Origin: an uncultured Spirochaetaceae bacterium
GTDB taxonomy: Bacteria; Spirochaetota; Spirochaetia; Sphaerochaetales; Sphaerochaetaceae
Direction of reading: 5' to 3'
NCBI GenBank assembly: GCA_944389985.1
Contig: CALXON010000169.1
Span: 1 to 7,308 of the forward strand
DNA length: 7,308 bases
The notes beneath the pieces were generated by a model. The model made no database searches. It had not been told where the DNA came from and saw nothing but the letters and a program-made list of their open reading frames with translations. The position numbers and the translations under genes are program-made. This document shows, piece by piece, positions 1 through 6,171 of this stretch. The first letter of the stretch is position 1; each line of letters opens with the position of its first letter.

Positions 1-99
1 TACTACACACCAGAAGATAAGTCTTGCATCCTCTCTGCAATCAAGAAAGCGGAGCTTGCCTTGCCAGAGATGAGAAAAGTCATTTCAGGGCATGAATAG
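1..99 (+). CDS. C-terminal end of an unidentified protein (5' truncated by window edge)
   Basis: Frame 1 is open from the first base to a TAG at 97-99 and gives 32 residues, beginning YYTPEDKSC and ending KVISGHE. The 5' part lies outside the window. The composition is soluble and charged, with a probable amphipathic helix (SAIKKAELALPEMRKVI). A tail of this form, with aromatic residues followed by a short helix, is seen after the catalytic tyrosine of some tyrosine recombinases/integrases. The stretch is too short to establish that, so integrase is only a guess. It is a real coding end rather than chance, in my view, because the composition is sensible and base composition falls to AT-rich noncoding sequence right after the stop. 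No hairpin terminator is visible after it. Confidence 0.45.
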   Translation, partial: YYTPEDKSCILSAIKKAELALPEMRKVISGHE

Positions 100-603
100 A
101 TACAGAAATGATGATCAGAGATATTGATTGATGATTGAACTTCTCCTGCATGATAAAGCTTGACCCAGATTTGACCCCAAAGTTCTTGAGGTGTTTGAGA
201 GAGGTGAGACTGATGAGACTGATGAGACTGATGAGACTGATGAGACATATAGCGTTTATCTGATAACTTGTAGCACTATAGATAGCGTATGAGGCGTTGA
301 AATTATTGAATGGGAATAGTAATAGATAACAAGAAACTGATTTTCCCAGATGCTGGTCCACTTATTGATTTCTGAGTGTTTCCTGATTCGTATTTCCATC
401 TGGCTAGTTAGCTTTTGTGATGATATCCACCTCTTTGATTGATATCACTGGTACGTTTTTACGAAAAATAGCTTATTCATGACATAATATGAAAAATATG
501 TAGAAAATAAGTACTTACAGGATAATAGGATGCAAATGGGCTTAAAATGTCATTTTTTGTTGCATTCTGTTGCAGTTATGCTAAGCTAGCCATGGGAGAT
601 ATT
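100..603. other. AT-rich gene-free stretch upstream of arcC
   Basis: About 500 bases hold no convincing gene. The open frames here, on the minus strand across 3-248 and 80-361, run through a tandem repeat, start without ribosome binding sites and encode low-complexity SHQ or SLI repeats. The stretch is clearly richer in A and T than the genes to its right. It contains the 9-bp tandem array at about 192-246 and the leader of arcC. Possible -10 hexamers such as CATAAT (483-488) and GATAAT (521-526) have no good -35 partner, so I cannot place the arcC promoter. Confidence 0.6.
192..246. repeat. 9-bp tandem repeat, unit CTGATGAGA
   Basis: Four perfect head-to-tail copies of the 9-mer occupy 210-245. 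They are preceded by two decaying copies, at 201-209 (6 of 9 bases match) and 192-200 (5 of 9). The array ends abruptly at CATATAGCG. The unit length is a multiple of three, so any frame crossing it shows a three-residue repeat. It lies in noncoding sequence between the truncated gene at the left edge and arcC. Arrays of this sort can change copy number by replication slippage. No function can be read from the sequence. Confidence 0.9.
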
Positions 604-1548
604 ATGGATTCCAGGCTTATAGTAATTGCAATCGGCGGAAATTCACTTATTGAGGACAAGAACCATGTAACAGTTGATGCCCAGTACAAGGCCGCATCAA
701 AGACAGCGTATCATATCGCAGATCTTATTGAGCAGGGACATCGCGTCGTGATCGCTCACGGCAACGGACCACAGGTCGGATATATCCTTCTCAGATCGGA
801 GTATGCTGAGAAGATCCTCCATGCGGTTCCTCTGGATTCCTGTGTCGCTGATACCCAGGGGGCAATAGGGTACCAGCTGCAGAAAGCTCTCGATAACGAA
901 CTTGTAAGACGTGGTCTGAAGAGGACCGTGGCGACAGTCGTCACACAGGTGGAGGTCGATCCGGAAGATCCTTCATTCTCCCATCCGACAAAGCCGATAG
1001 GCTCTTTCATGAGCGAAGAGGATGCAAGAATGCATGAAAGGGAGCATGGCTGGAATGTCGTCGAGGATTCAGGAAGAGGCTGGAGAAGGGTTGTTGCATC
1101 ACCGAAACCAAAGGCAATCATCGAGCTTGATGCTGTCAGAATGCTTCTTACTGCAGGGGCTGTTGTCATTGCGGCTGGCGGCGGTGGAATTCCTGTAGTT
1201 AAAAATGCATCCGGAGAGCTGGAGGGCAGGGAGGCTGTGATCGACAAGGATCTTGCCGCGGCAATGCTTGCCAAGACCCTCAATGCCGATGCATTCATAA
1301 TATCGACAGCAGTGGAGAAGGTCGCTCTTGATTTCGGTAAGCCGACAGAGAAGAAGATCGACAGGATGAGCGTTGCAGAAGCCGAGAAATACTCTCAGGA
1401 AGGTCAGTTCCCGCCAGGATCAATGCTTCCCAAGATTCAGGCCATAACGGATTATGTGAGGACAACGGGAAATACCGGAATCATCACAGATCCTGAGCAT
1501 CTCGGTCTTGCTGTCTCCGGAAAGGCAGGTACCCTGATAACCCCCTGA
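604..1548 (+). CDS. arcC: Carbamate kinase
   Basis: This cytoplasmic enzyme of the amino-acid-kinase fold transfers phosphate between carbamoyl phosphate and ADP, yielding ATP, ammonia and CO2. It is the ATP-yielding last step of arginine deiminase-type pathways and of some purine-derived routes. The 314 residues match the usual family length of about 310. Visible hallmarks are AIGGNSL (9-15), the phosphate-binding loop HGNGPQVG (52-59), PLDSCVADTQGAIGY (76-90), HPTKPIGSF (127-135), EDSGRGWRRVV (154-164), AAGGGGIPVV (190-199), VIDKDLAAAMLA (212-223) and GSMLPKIQA (272-280). In-frame ATGs also exist at 547 and 592. I chose 604 because GGGAG at 594-598 sits 5 bases before it and because it puts the first beta strand (LIVIAIGGN) at the family's normal position. 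No arginine deiminase or ornithine carbamoyltransferase gene is in the window, so its pathway is unknown. The last 65 bases overlap the 3' end of the convergent minus-strand gene. Confidence 0.95.
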   Translation: MDSRLIVIAIGGNSLIEDKNHVTVDAQYKAASKTAYHIADLIEQGHRVVIAHGNGPQVGYILLRSEYAEKILHAVPLDSCVADTQGAIGYQLQKALDNELVRRGLKRTVATVVTQVEVDPEDPSFSHPTKPIGSFMSEEDARMHEREHGWNVVEDSGRGWRRVVASPKPKAIIELDAVRMLLTAGAVVIAAGGGGIPVVKNASGELEGREAVIDKDLAAAMLAKTLNADAFIISTAVEKVALDFGKPTEKKIDRMSVAEAEKYSQEGQFPPGSMLPKIQAITDYVRTTGNTGIITDPEHLGLAVSGKAGTLITP

Positions 1549-2776
1549 CGGCATCGGCTCCGTAGAGCATGAACGCAACCGTGTAGAATGAAGCGTTCTG
1601 CTGATTGAACGGGGTCACGATCTGCAGTATCAGGGCAATCAGCGCGACTGAAAGCAGTATTGAGGAGGAGAGTGTGATCGCTCTCCTCATTTCCTTTCTC
1701 AGGGCCATCAGATGCTGTACTGCCGGAATGATCACGAACGGGGAGATGATGAGCGCGTTGATGTTCATGTATGTCACATCGTGGTTCGTGAAGAACATCA
1801 TGAAGACCAGTATTGATGACATTACTGTGAATGCCAGATATGTGAGAGCCATGAGGACATCACCTGTTCTTCTGATCCATATTCTTTTTGAATATGTCAG
1901 AGAGGACAGAATGACAATGACAGCTCCGATTGCCAGTGATCTTATCCAGAGATTGTAGTCCTCAGGAACGGGCTCTCTGGTCTTTGTCTCATAGAGTATC
2001 TCAGGATCCATCCCTTCATACTCAGAGATGGTGCTTTCAAGCACATCCGGGAGGAAACAGGCATCATAGAGAGTCACTGGCTCATCGATCGAAGGTCCCT
2101 GGAGATAGTTCAGGAAGAAGGCGAAGAAGAGAGATGGTGACATGTATGGAGTCGACCACTCCCTGTATGACTTTCCGGTCTCTGTTCCCTCTGCCCAGGC
2201 TCTGAAGTCTCCGTCTGTCGTGCTGTTGTATATGTCCCTGATCCTTGTCGCACAGTTGTCCTTGTAGTAATGGTACAGATAGGTCCTGTTCTCCGGCTTT
2301 ATGTTCTCTGAAAGGAATGACAGCACGCCTTTCTTCTCCTCCGGAGTCAGGTCGAGGAGGAGACTTGTCGTCGTCCTGTCCTCATACTCGAACTCACTGA
2401 GCCTCCATGACTCATATGTCTCTGATACCGAGTAGTAGAGTAGTCCGAAGATGAAGTCATGGTAGAAACTTTCCGAGAAGCTGAATGTACCGTAGTCGAA
2501 GACCACCGGCTCAGTTCCCGGAACACTCACAGAAAGTCCGGAGTGTCCGAAGTATATGTATACAGGCTCTGCAGGAGCAGCCGTGATCAGCCTGATGTCG
2601 ATGCTGTCATAGTACTCTCTCTCGCTGTCAGTCAGCTCGTCGGAGAATGATATATGTGAAAGCTCCTCCTCACTGTAGAAGAGTCCTGGCATGACCTCAT
2701 TTCCGCCTGTGACCGAGGCGGACCATACCGGTACTGTGATGAGAATGGCGATCAGAACTGCAAATGCTCTCCGCAT
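1484..2776 (-). CDS. DUF4105 (Lnb N-terminal periplasmic domain) membrane protein
   Basis: The 430-residue protein opens with a signal peptide (MRRAFAVLIAILITVPVWSA). An extracytoplasmic domain (about 25-270) has the DUF4105/Lnb_N signature: YIYFGHSGLSV (73-83), VFDYGTF (92-98) and YHYYKDNCATRIRDIY (168-183). Four likely membrane segments follow, at about 278-295, 308-329, 339-355 and 367-386, and the tail is charged and cytoplasmic (RRQQDRDAQDL). The conserved His78 and Cys175 resemble the pair used by NlpC/P60-like cysteine hydrolases. Catalysis is inference, because the family's function is poorly established. The start at 2776 is the first ATG after an in-frame TAG and directly precedes the signal peptide, but no Shine-Dalgarno is visible before it. 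The gene is divergent from recO and convergent with arcC, and its 3' end overlaps arcC by 65 bases. Confidence 0.85.
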   Translation of the reverse strand: MRRAFAVLIAILITVPVWSASVTGGNEVMPGLFYSEEELSHISFSDELTDSEREYYDSIDIRLITAAPAEPVYIYFGHSGLSVSVPGTEPVVFDYGTFSFSESFYHDFIFGLLYYSVSETYESWRLSEFEYEDRTTTSLLLDLTPEEKKGVLSFLSENIKPENRTYLYHYYKDNCATRIRDIYNSTTDGDFRAWAEGTETGKSYREWSTPYMSPSLFFAFFLNYLQGPSIDEPVTLYDACFLPDVLESTISEYEGMDPEILYETKTREPVPEDYNLWIRSLAIGAVIVILSSLTYSKRIWIRRTGDVLMALTYLAFTVMSSILVFMMFFTNHDVTYMNINALIISPFVIIPAVQHLMALRKEMRRAITLSSSILLSVALIALILQIVTPFNQQNASFYTVAFMLYGADAVRGLSGYLPFRRQQDRDAQDL

Positions 2777-2782
2777 GCCGAT

Positions 2783-2791
2783 ATGCTAGCA
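2783..2791 (-). promoter_or_regulatory. Possible extended -10 promoter for the DUF4105 gene
   Basis: Read on the minus strand this is TGC followed by TAGCAT, an extended -10 form (TGn) with four of six consensus bases in the hexamer. It ends 6 bases before the ATG at 2776, and the -35 region is weak. If it is real, the transcript would start at or next to the start codon. This is a tentative call, based on position and the TGn motif only. Confidence 0.25.
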
Positions 2792-2806
2792 CTTTTTCCA
2801 TCTTTA

Positions 2807-2835
2807 TTGACAGTCACCCTGCCACTACTTATCTT
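2807..2835 (+). promoter_or_regulatory. Sigma-70 promoter of recO-recJ
   Basis: A perfect TTGACA (2807-2812) is followed after 17 bases by TATCTT (2830-2835, four of six). The expected start of transcription is about 2842, at or one base before the recO ATG at 2843, which would make a leaderless or nearly leaderless mRNA. The box falls inside the upstream open extension of the recO frame, another reason to reject the earlier ATG at 2783. Confidence 0.6.
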
Positions 2836-2842
2836 CGGATAC

Positions 2843-3604
2843 ATGGAACATGAGGCGAAGGGGCTCGGAATCATAATAAGGACGGAGAAGGCCAGGGACA
2901 CAGACAGGTCTGAGACTCTCTTCTCGCCGTCACTGGGTCTTATACGCGTGATGAGCTACGGCGCCAGAAAGAGCATAAAATCTGTGAAGGCTCCTCTTTA
3001 CACAGAGGGAACATTCTCTCTGGAGAAGAGCATCCGCTCAGGCCGCTGGAGCATCAGGGACATTGATGTGATATCAATACACAGCGTGCTTCATGAGGAT
3101 CTGGGGAAGAACATGGCCGCCGCACTCTTCTCGGATCTTGTCATCACCTCGCGTTCTGCAGATCCTCTGCTTTACAGACTCTATGTCACCGCTCTTGATC
3201 TTCTTGAGGACTATGACGAGGAGACGGTGGCAATTGCCTTCATCGTGCATTTTCTCTCACAGGAAGGTCTTTCCGGTGATTACCTCACATGCCCCGTCTG
3301 TCAGAGACCGTACCGTGATGATGAGATCCTCGGCTTTTCCCTGATAGAGGGTGTTCCTGTCTGCTCTGAGTGTGATACTATGGACTCGTCCCTCATACTT
3401 CCACCGAATGCAAGACGCTTTGTCAGACGCACACTTGAGCTGGAGCTTGATGATGCTGTGTGTCTCTCTGTGAGCAGTATGCAGAGGCACAGGATCTTCA
3501 GGTACTTCCTGCGGCTGCTCCGGCTTTCCTTCCCTGGAAAGCTGAGAAGCATAGAGTCTGGTATCTGGGACATGCATAAGGAAGAGGTAGCAGATGAAAA
3601 TTAG
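2843..3604 (+). CDS. recO: DNA repair protein RecO
   Basis: RecO helps RecR displace SSB and load RecA onto single-stranded gaps (RecFOR pathway). The 253 residues match the usual 240-260. The N-terminal OB-fold is recognisable from GLGIIIRTEKARDTDRSETL (7-26) and the strand ending VMSYGARKS (36-44), which corresponds to the family's common GAR(K/R) motif. A helical middle follows (about 85-145), then a four-cysteine zinc site, CPVC (150-153) and CSEC (174-177), and a helical C-terminus. The frame is open back to an ATG at 2783, but that would add a hydrophobic 20-residue extension absent from RecO proteins and would include the promoter. I therefore start at 2843, although no clear Shine-Dalgarno precedes it. 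The stop overlaps the recJ start by 11 bases, so the two genes are probably co-transcribed and translationally coupled. Confidence 0.88.
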   Translation: MEHEAKGLGIIIRTEKARDTDRSETLFSPSLGLIRVMSYGARKSIKSVKAPLYTEGTFSLEKSIRSGRWSIRDIDVISIHSVLHEDLGKNMAAALFSDLVITSRSADPLLYRLYVTALDLLEDYDEETVAIAFIVHFLSQEGLSGDYLTCPVCQRPYRDDEILGFSLIEGVPVCSECDTMDSSLILPPNARRFVRRTLELELDDAVCLSVSSMQRHRIFRYFLRLLRLSFPGKLRSIESGIWDMHKEEVADEN

Positions 3605-5708
3605 GATTCCGGCATCTGATCCTGCAAAGGTAAGGGCCATCAAGGACAGATACTCACTATCCCTTCTAGCTGCGACGGTGCTCGAGCGCCGTGGGGCTGT
3701 TACGGAAGATGATATGCTCTACACACTGGAATCCGACTCGGTCTACCTCCATTCACCTTTTGAGTGTGATGATGTCTTCACAGCTGTCGAGAGAATCAAT
3801 GACGCGGTGAATGAGGGCGAGAGGATCCTCATATTCGGAGACAGGGATGTCGACGGAGTCACTGCCTCTGCGATAATGTTCCGCGGACTGAGATCCCTCG
3901 GAGCTGAAAATGTCTCTATCCGTCTTCCTTCCGGTGATGAGCCCTACGGACTCACGATGGATTCCGTAAGCGAGATACTTGAGAAGGAGTATACGCTCGT
4001 GATCACGGTGGACTGCGGTATTTCATCTGTTGACGAGATCAGGGTACTTGAGAGAAGCGGGGTCGATGTCATCGTCCTCGATCACCATATAGCAGGGGAG
4101 GAACTGCCTCCAGCCGCAGCTCTCTTCGATCCGCGCATTCCCGGTTCAGGTTATCCCTTTGAAGGACTTGCGGGGTGTGCCGTCGCCGCGAAGATGGTGT
4201 GGGCACTCTCCTTTTCCAGAACATCTCTCTATGAGAGTGGCTGCATCCTCCTCCATGCAGAGCCCAGAAACGGCACGATCAGGATCAATGCGGTGAGGAT
4301 GGAGAATCTCATCGAGATCGACAGGATCACTGAGGAGGTCGTAGAGGGAGCATTCTCCATTGAGCGTACAAGACTGATGGACTTTCTGGCTGTGAATCTT
4401 CCCGTGATAGTCCTCGACAGCGATACTGAGATGATCATGCTCAGAAAGGCATTCGGCCGTGGTGTCGACATATCGCTTGTGGATCTCAGACCGCATCTCG
4501 AGAAGCTGATGCCATCTGCAAGAGGCAGATCGCTCTTTGACCTTGCCGCTGTCTCCCGTGCTGCACGCTATAAGGAAGGCGACAGGGAAATAGAGACACT
4601 GGTCTCCCTCTTCAGATCCATATCTATATACTCAGAGCCGTCTCTCTCCTCAGGTTTCGATGATCTTCTGCAGTTCGCGGCAATAGGAACTATCGCAGAC
4701 CTCATGCCTATGAAGGATGAGAACAGGATAATAGTCAGGCGTGGTCTCAGGCTTCTCTCTGAAAGACCTGTTCCATGTCTCCGTTATCTTCTCGGAAAGC
4801 AGAACCTTGCGGGAAAGAAGATCAATTCCAGAGATGTCTCATTCTATATAGCTCCCGTTCTCAATGCCGCAGGCCGTATGGGCGATCCCATGGCTGCGCT
4901 TTCCCTGCTTCTTACCGATGATCTCATGGAGGCGGAGGGATTCACCGATACGCTCCTTTCAATGAACAGGGAGCGTCAGAGGAGTGAGGAGGATGCGCTT
5001 TCAGAGGTCAAGGTCGCCGCGTTCGAGAGTTTCGAGAAGCTTAAAGGAAAGATGGTGATACTCTCAGACGGATCGATTCCCAGAGGACTGACTGGAGCGA
5101 TTGCATCAAAGCTTTCCAAACAGTATTCGGTGCCATGCATCGTCATGGCCGCAGTCGATGACAGGATATCTGCATCAATGCGGTGCAGTGACAGATTCAA
5201 CGCACGTTCATTTCTATCGCTCTTCTCTGATCTCTTTCTCGATTTCGGAGGGCACCAGTGCGCTGCTTGGTTCTCGATGAAAGCCGAGAACGGGGAGAAG
5301 TTCATCCAGATGGCGGAAAGTTATGCCATGTCCATGGACGAGGAGTCCGGAGAGAACGCGGAGATAGATGCCGATGCTGATATCCCGGAGGAGTACATGA
5401 CTCCTGATCTCTGGAAGCTTCATGAGATGCTTGAGCCCTATGGTCAGGAGAACGAGGAGCTGAGGTTCTCCATCAGACATGCGTATATCTACGAAGTCTA
5501 TCCGAACAGGGGAGAGACAAAGGTGATGCGTTTTGCCGTCAAATATGGCAGGAACATCTGGCCGGCCCTCTGGTGGAATCCACACAACCGTGATGATTTC
5601 AGAAAGGGATTCTATGCTGATATCGTGTTCAGCCCTGATGTCAACTACTGGAAGGGACAGTCGAAGATGCAGATGGTCATTCAGGATATGGAGCTCTGCA
5701 GCATCTGA
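3594..5708 (+). CDS. recJ: Single-stranded-DNA-specific exonuclease RecJ, enlarged form
   Basis: RecJ degrades single-stranded DNA 5' to 3' in recombination, gap repair and mismatch repair, using metal ions bound by DHH-family motifs. Visible are motif I FGDRDVDG (81-88), VDCG (139-142), LDHH (162-165), the loop DPRIPGSGYPFEGLAG (179-194), IGTIADLMPM (364-373) with ENR (376-378), NAAGRMGDP (424-432), the DHHA1 motif FGGHQCAA (551-558) and the C-terminal OB domain, which contains EPYGQENEELRF (614-625). At 704 residues it is about 130 longer than E. coli RecJ (577). The excess lies mainly between about 208 and 350 and is described separately. In the DHHA1 domain the usual Trp-His near 494-495 reads Ile-Pro, and the Gly after GGHxxAA is Trp559. 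Its ATG lies inside the recO 3' end, with AGAGGTAG just upstream, which suggests translational coupling. Confidence 0.93.
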   Translation: MKIRIPASDPAKVRAIKDRYSLSLLAATVLERRGAVTEDDMLYTLESDSVYLHSPFECDDVFTAVERINDAVNEGERILIFGDRDVDGVTASAIMFRGLRSLGAENVSIRLPSGDEPYGLTMDSVSEILEKEYTLVITVDCGISSVDEIRVLERSGVDVIVLDHHIAGEELPPAAALFDPRIPGSGYPFEGLAGCAVAAKMVWALSFSRTSLYESGCILLHAEPRNGTIRINAVRMENLIEIDRITEEVVEGAFSIERTRLMDFLAVNLPVIVLDSDTEMIMLRKAFGRGVDISLVDLRPHLEKLMPSARGRSLFDLAAVSRAARYKEGDREIETLVSLFRSISIYSEPSLSSGFDDLLQFAAIGTIADLMPMKDENRIIVRRGLRLLSERPVPCLRYLLGKQNLAGKKINSRDVSFYIAPVLNAAGRMGDPMAALSLLLTDDLMEAEGFTDTLLSMNRERQRSEEDALSEVKVAAFESFEKLKGKMVILSDGSIPRGLTGAIASKLSKQYSVPCIVMAAVDDRISASMRCSDRFNARSFLSLFSDLFLDFGGHQCAAWFSMKAENGEKFIQMAESYAMSMDEESGENAEIDADADIPEEYMTPDLWKLHEMLEPYGQENEELRFSIRHAYIYEVYPNRGETKVMRFAVKYGRNIWPALWWNPHNRDDFRKGFYADIVFSPDVNYWKGQSKMQMVIQDMELCSI
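4215..4640 (+). other. Insert domain in RecJ resembling a degenerate DnaQ-like exonuclease fold
   Basis: Residues 208-349 of RecJ have no counterpart in standard-length RecJ. By eye they follow the order of a DnaQ/DEDD 3'-5' exonuclease: a first strand (CILLHAE, 217-223), a second strand with IRINAVRMENL (229-239), a helix and strand (RTRLMDFL, then PVIVLDSDTEMIMLRKAF, 270-287), a segment like the family's 'D..l..r.l.P....SL.dLa' (VDLRPHLEKLMP at 296-307, SLFDLA at 313-318) and a last helix (GDREIETLVSLFRSI, 329-343). The acidic and histidine metal-site positions look substituted: His221 for the first Asp, Glu279 for the middle Asp, Lys327 and Glu332 for the closing His and Asp. An inactive structural or DNA-binding role is therefore more likely than nuclease activity. 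All of this is inference from pattern, without a profile search. Confidence 0.45.
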
Positions 5709-5711
5709 AAC

Positions 5712-5740
5712 TTGACATGGAACGATGTAAATGGTATTGT
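5712..5740 (+). promoter_or_regulatory. Sigma-70 promoter of rpsU
   Basis: TTGACA (5712-5717), a 17-base spacer and TATTGT (5735-5740) lie just after the recJ stop. The predicted start is near 5747, giving a leader of about 36 bases. This lets rpsU be expressed far above recO-recJ even if some read-through occurs. Confidence 0.75.
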
Positions 5741-5767
5741 CCACAAGGATTCTGACCCGGACGGGAG

Positions 5768-5777
5768 AGGAGGTGAT
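5768..5777 (+). promoter_or_regulatory. Near-perfect Shine-Dalgarno of rpsU
   Basis: AGGAGGTGAT is complementary over ten bases to the usual 3' end of 16S rRNA. Its GGAGG core lies 9 bases before the ATG at 5783. It fixes the start and indicates high translation. Confidence 0.9.
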
Positions 5778-5782
5778 TACAG

Positions 5783-5992
5783 ATGGCATATGTAAAGGTA
5801 GACGAGAATGAACCACTCGAGAAGTCGATCAAGCGTTTTAAGAGAATGGTCGAGAAGGAAGGCATCATCCGCGAGTGGAAGAAGCGTGAGTACTACGAGA
5901 AGCCTTCAACCATCCTCAACCGCAAGAACAAAGCTCTTGCAAGAAAGCAGATGAAGAAGGTCAGGAAGATGCACGCATCAAAGGCATATTGA
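5783..5992 (+). CDS. rpsU: 30S ribosomal protein S21
   Basis: This small basic protein of the 30S subunit sits near the 3' end of 16S rRNA and aids initiation at Shine-Dalgarno sites. The 69 residues match the family length. Hallmarks are VDENEPLEKSIKRFKRMVEK (6-25), then EGIIREWKKREYYEKPS (26-42), and the Lys/Arg-rich tail NRKNKALARKQMKKVRK (46-62). The gene has its own promoter, a near-perfect Shine-Dalgarno and a strong terminator 26 bases after the stop, so it is a single-gene transcription unit between recJ and the lipoprotein gene. S21 is absent from some bacterial groups, so its presence gives a mild taxonomic clue. Confidence 0.97.
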   Translation: MAYVKVDENEPLEKSIKRFKRMVEKEGIIREWKKREYYEKPSTILNRKNKALARKQMKKVRKMHASKAY

Positions 5993-6018
5993 TCTTAACT
6001 TTAAAATGAATATGCAGT

Positions 6019-6047
6019 AAAAAGAGGGGCTTCGGCTCCTCTTTTTT
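6019..6047 (+). terminator. Rho-independent terminator after rpsU
   Basis: AGAGGGGC (6023-6030) pairs with GCTCCTCT (6035-6042) around a TTCG tetraloop, with one G-T pair. A run of six T follows (6042-6047). The A run at 6019-6022 can lengthen the stem by pairing with the T run. Confidence 0.93.
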
Positions 6048-6078
6048 GTGACTTTTGTCTTTCCTGTACTTTTTAAAC

Positions 6079-6108
6079 TGTAAATTATCGGTTGTTGTTT
6101 TATATAAT
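6079..6108 (+). promoter_or_regulatory. Promoter of the lipoprotein gene
   Basis: A perfect TATAAT (6103-6108) has a weak -35, TGTAAA (6079-6084, three of six), 18 bases upstream. Transcription would begin near 6115, leaving a leader of about 57 bases before the ATG at 6172. It lies after the rpsU terminator, so the gene is independently transcribed. Confidence 0.55.
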
Positions 6109-6171
6109 CACCTTATCTGGGGAACTGTTCTTATTCTATTGTTGATTGCAGTTCTTTGCGGGGGTGTGAAT

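Noticed and set aside
210..245. Hammerhead ribozyme or C/D-box RNA, suggested by repeated CTGATGA
   Set aside because: The repeat contains the hammerhead core heptamer by coincidence, but there is no stem II directly after it, no correctly placed GAAA core and no matching stem III. C/D-box RNAs are not bacterial.
3..361. Two minus-strand open frames (81 and 93 codons) across the left end
   Set aside because: They run through the tandem repeat and give SHQ or SLI repeats. One starts at GTG and neither has a ribosome binding site. They also overlap the more plausible + strand gene tail.
547..603. Longer arcC starting at 547 or 592
   Set aside because: Neither ATG has a Shine-Dalgarno, the added residues are not found in carbamate kinases, and the ATG at 604 has GGGAG at the right distance.
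756..1298. Long minus-strand frame inside arcC, and similar shadow frames inside recJ and recO
   Set aside because: All lie opposite or out of frame with strongly recognised genes, have no ribosome binding sites, and their products have compositions expected of antisense translation.
2783..2842. RecO start at 2783 with a hydrophobic N-terminal segment that looks like a signal peptide
   Set aside because: RecO is cytoplasmic and begins with its OB-fold. The segment contains a strong TTGACA promoter and starts only 7 bases from the divergent gene. The start at 2843 aligns with RecO proteins.
6055..6171. Upstream extension of the lipoprotein frame to 6055
   Set aside because: It contains the TATAAT promoter and would bury the signal peptide inside the protein. 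The ATG at 6172 has a ribosome binding site.
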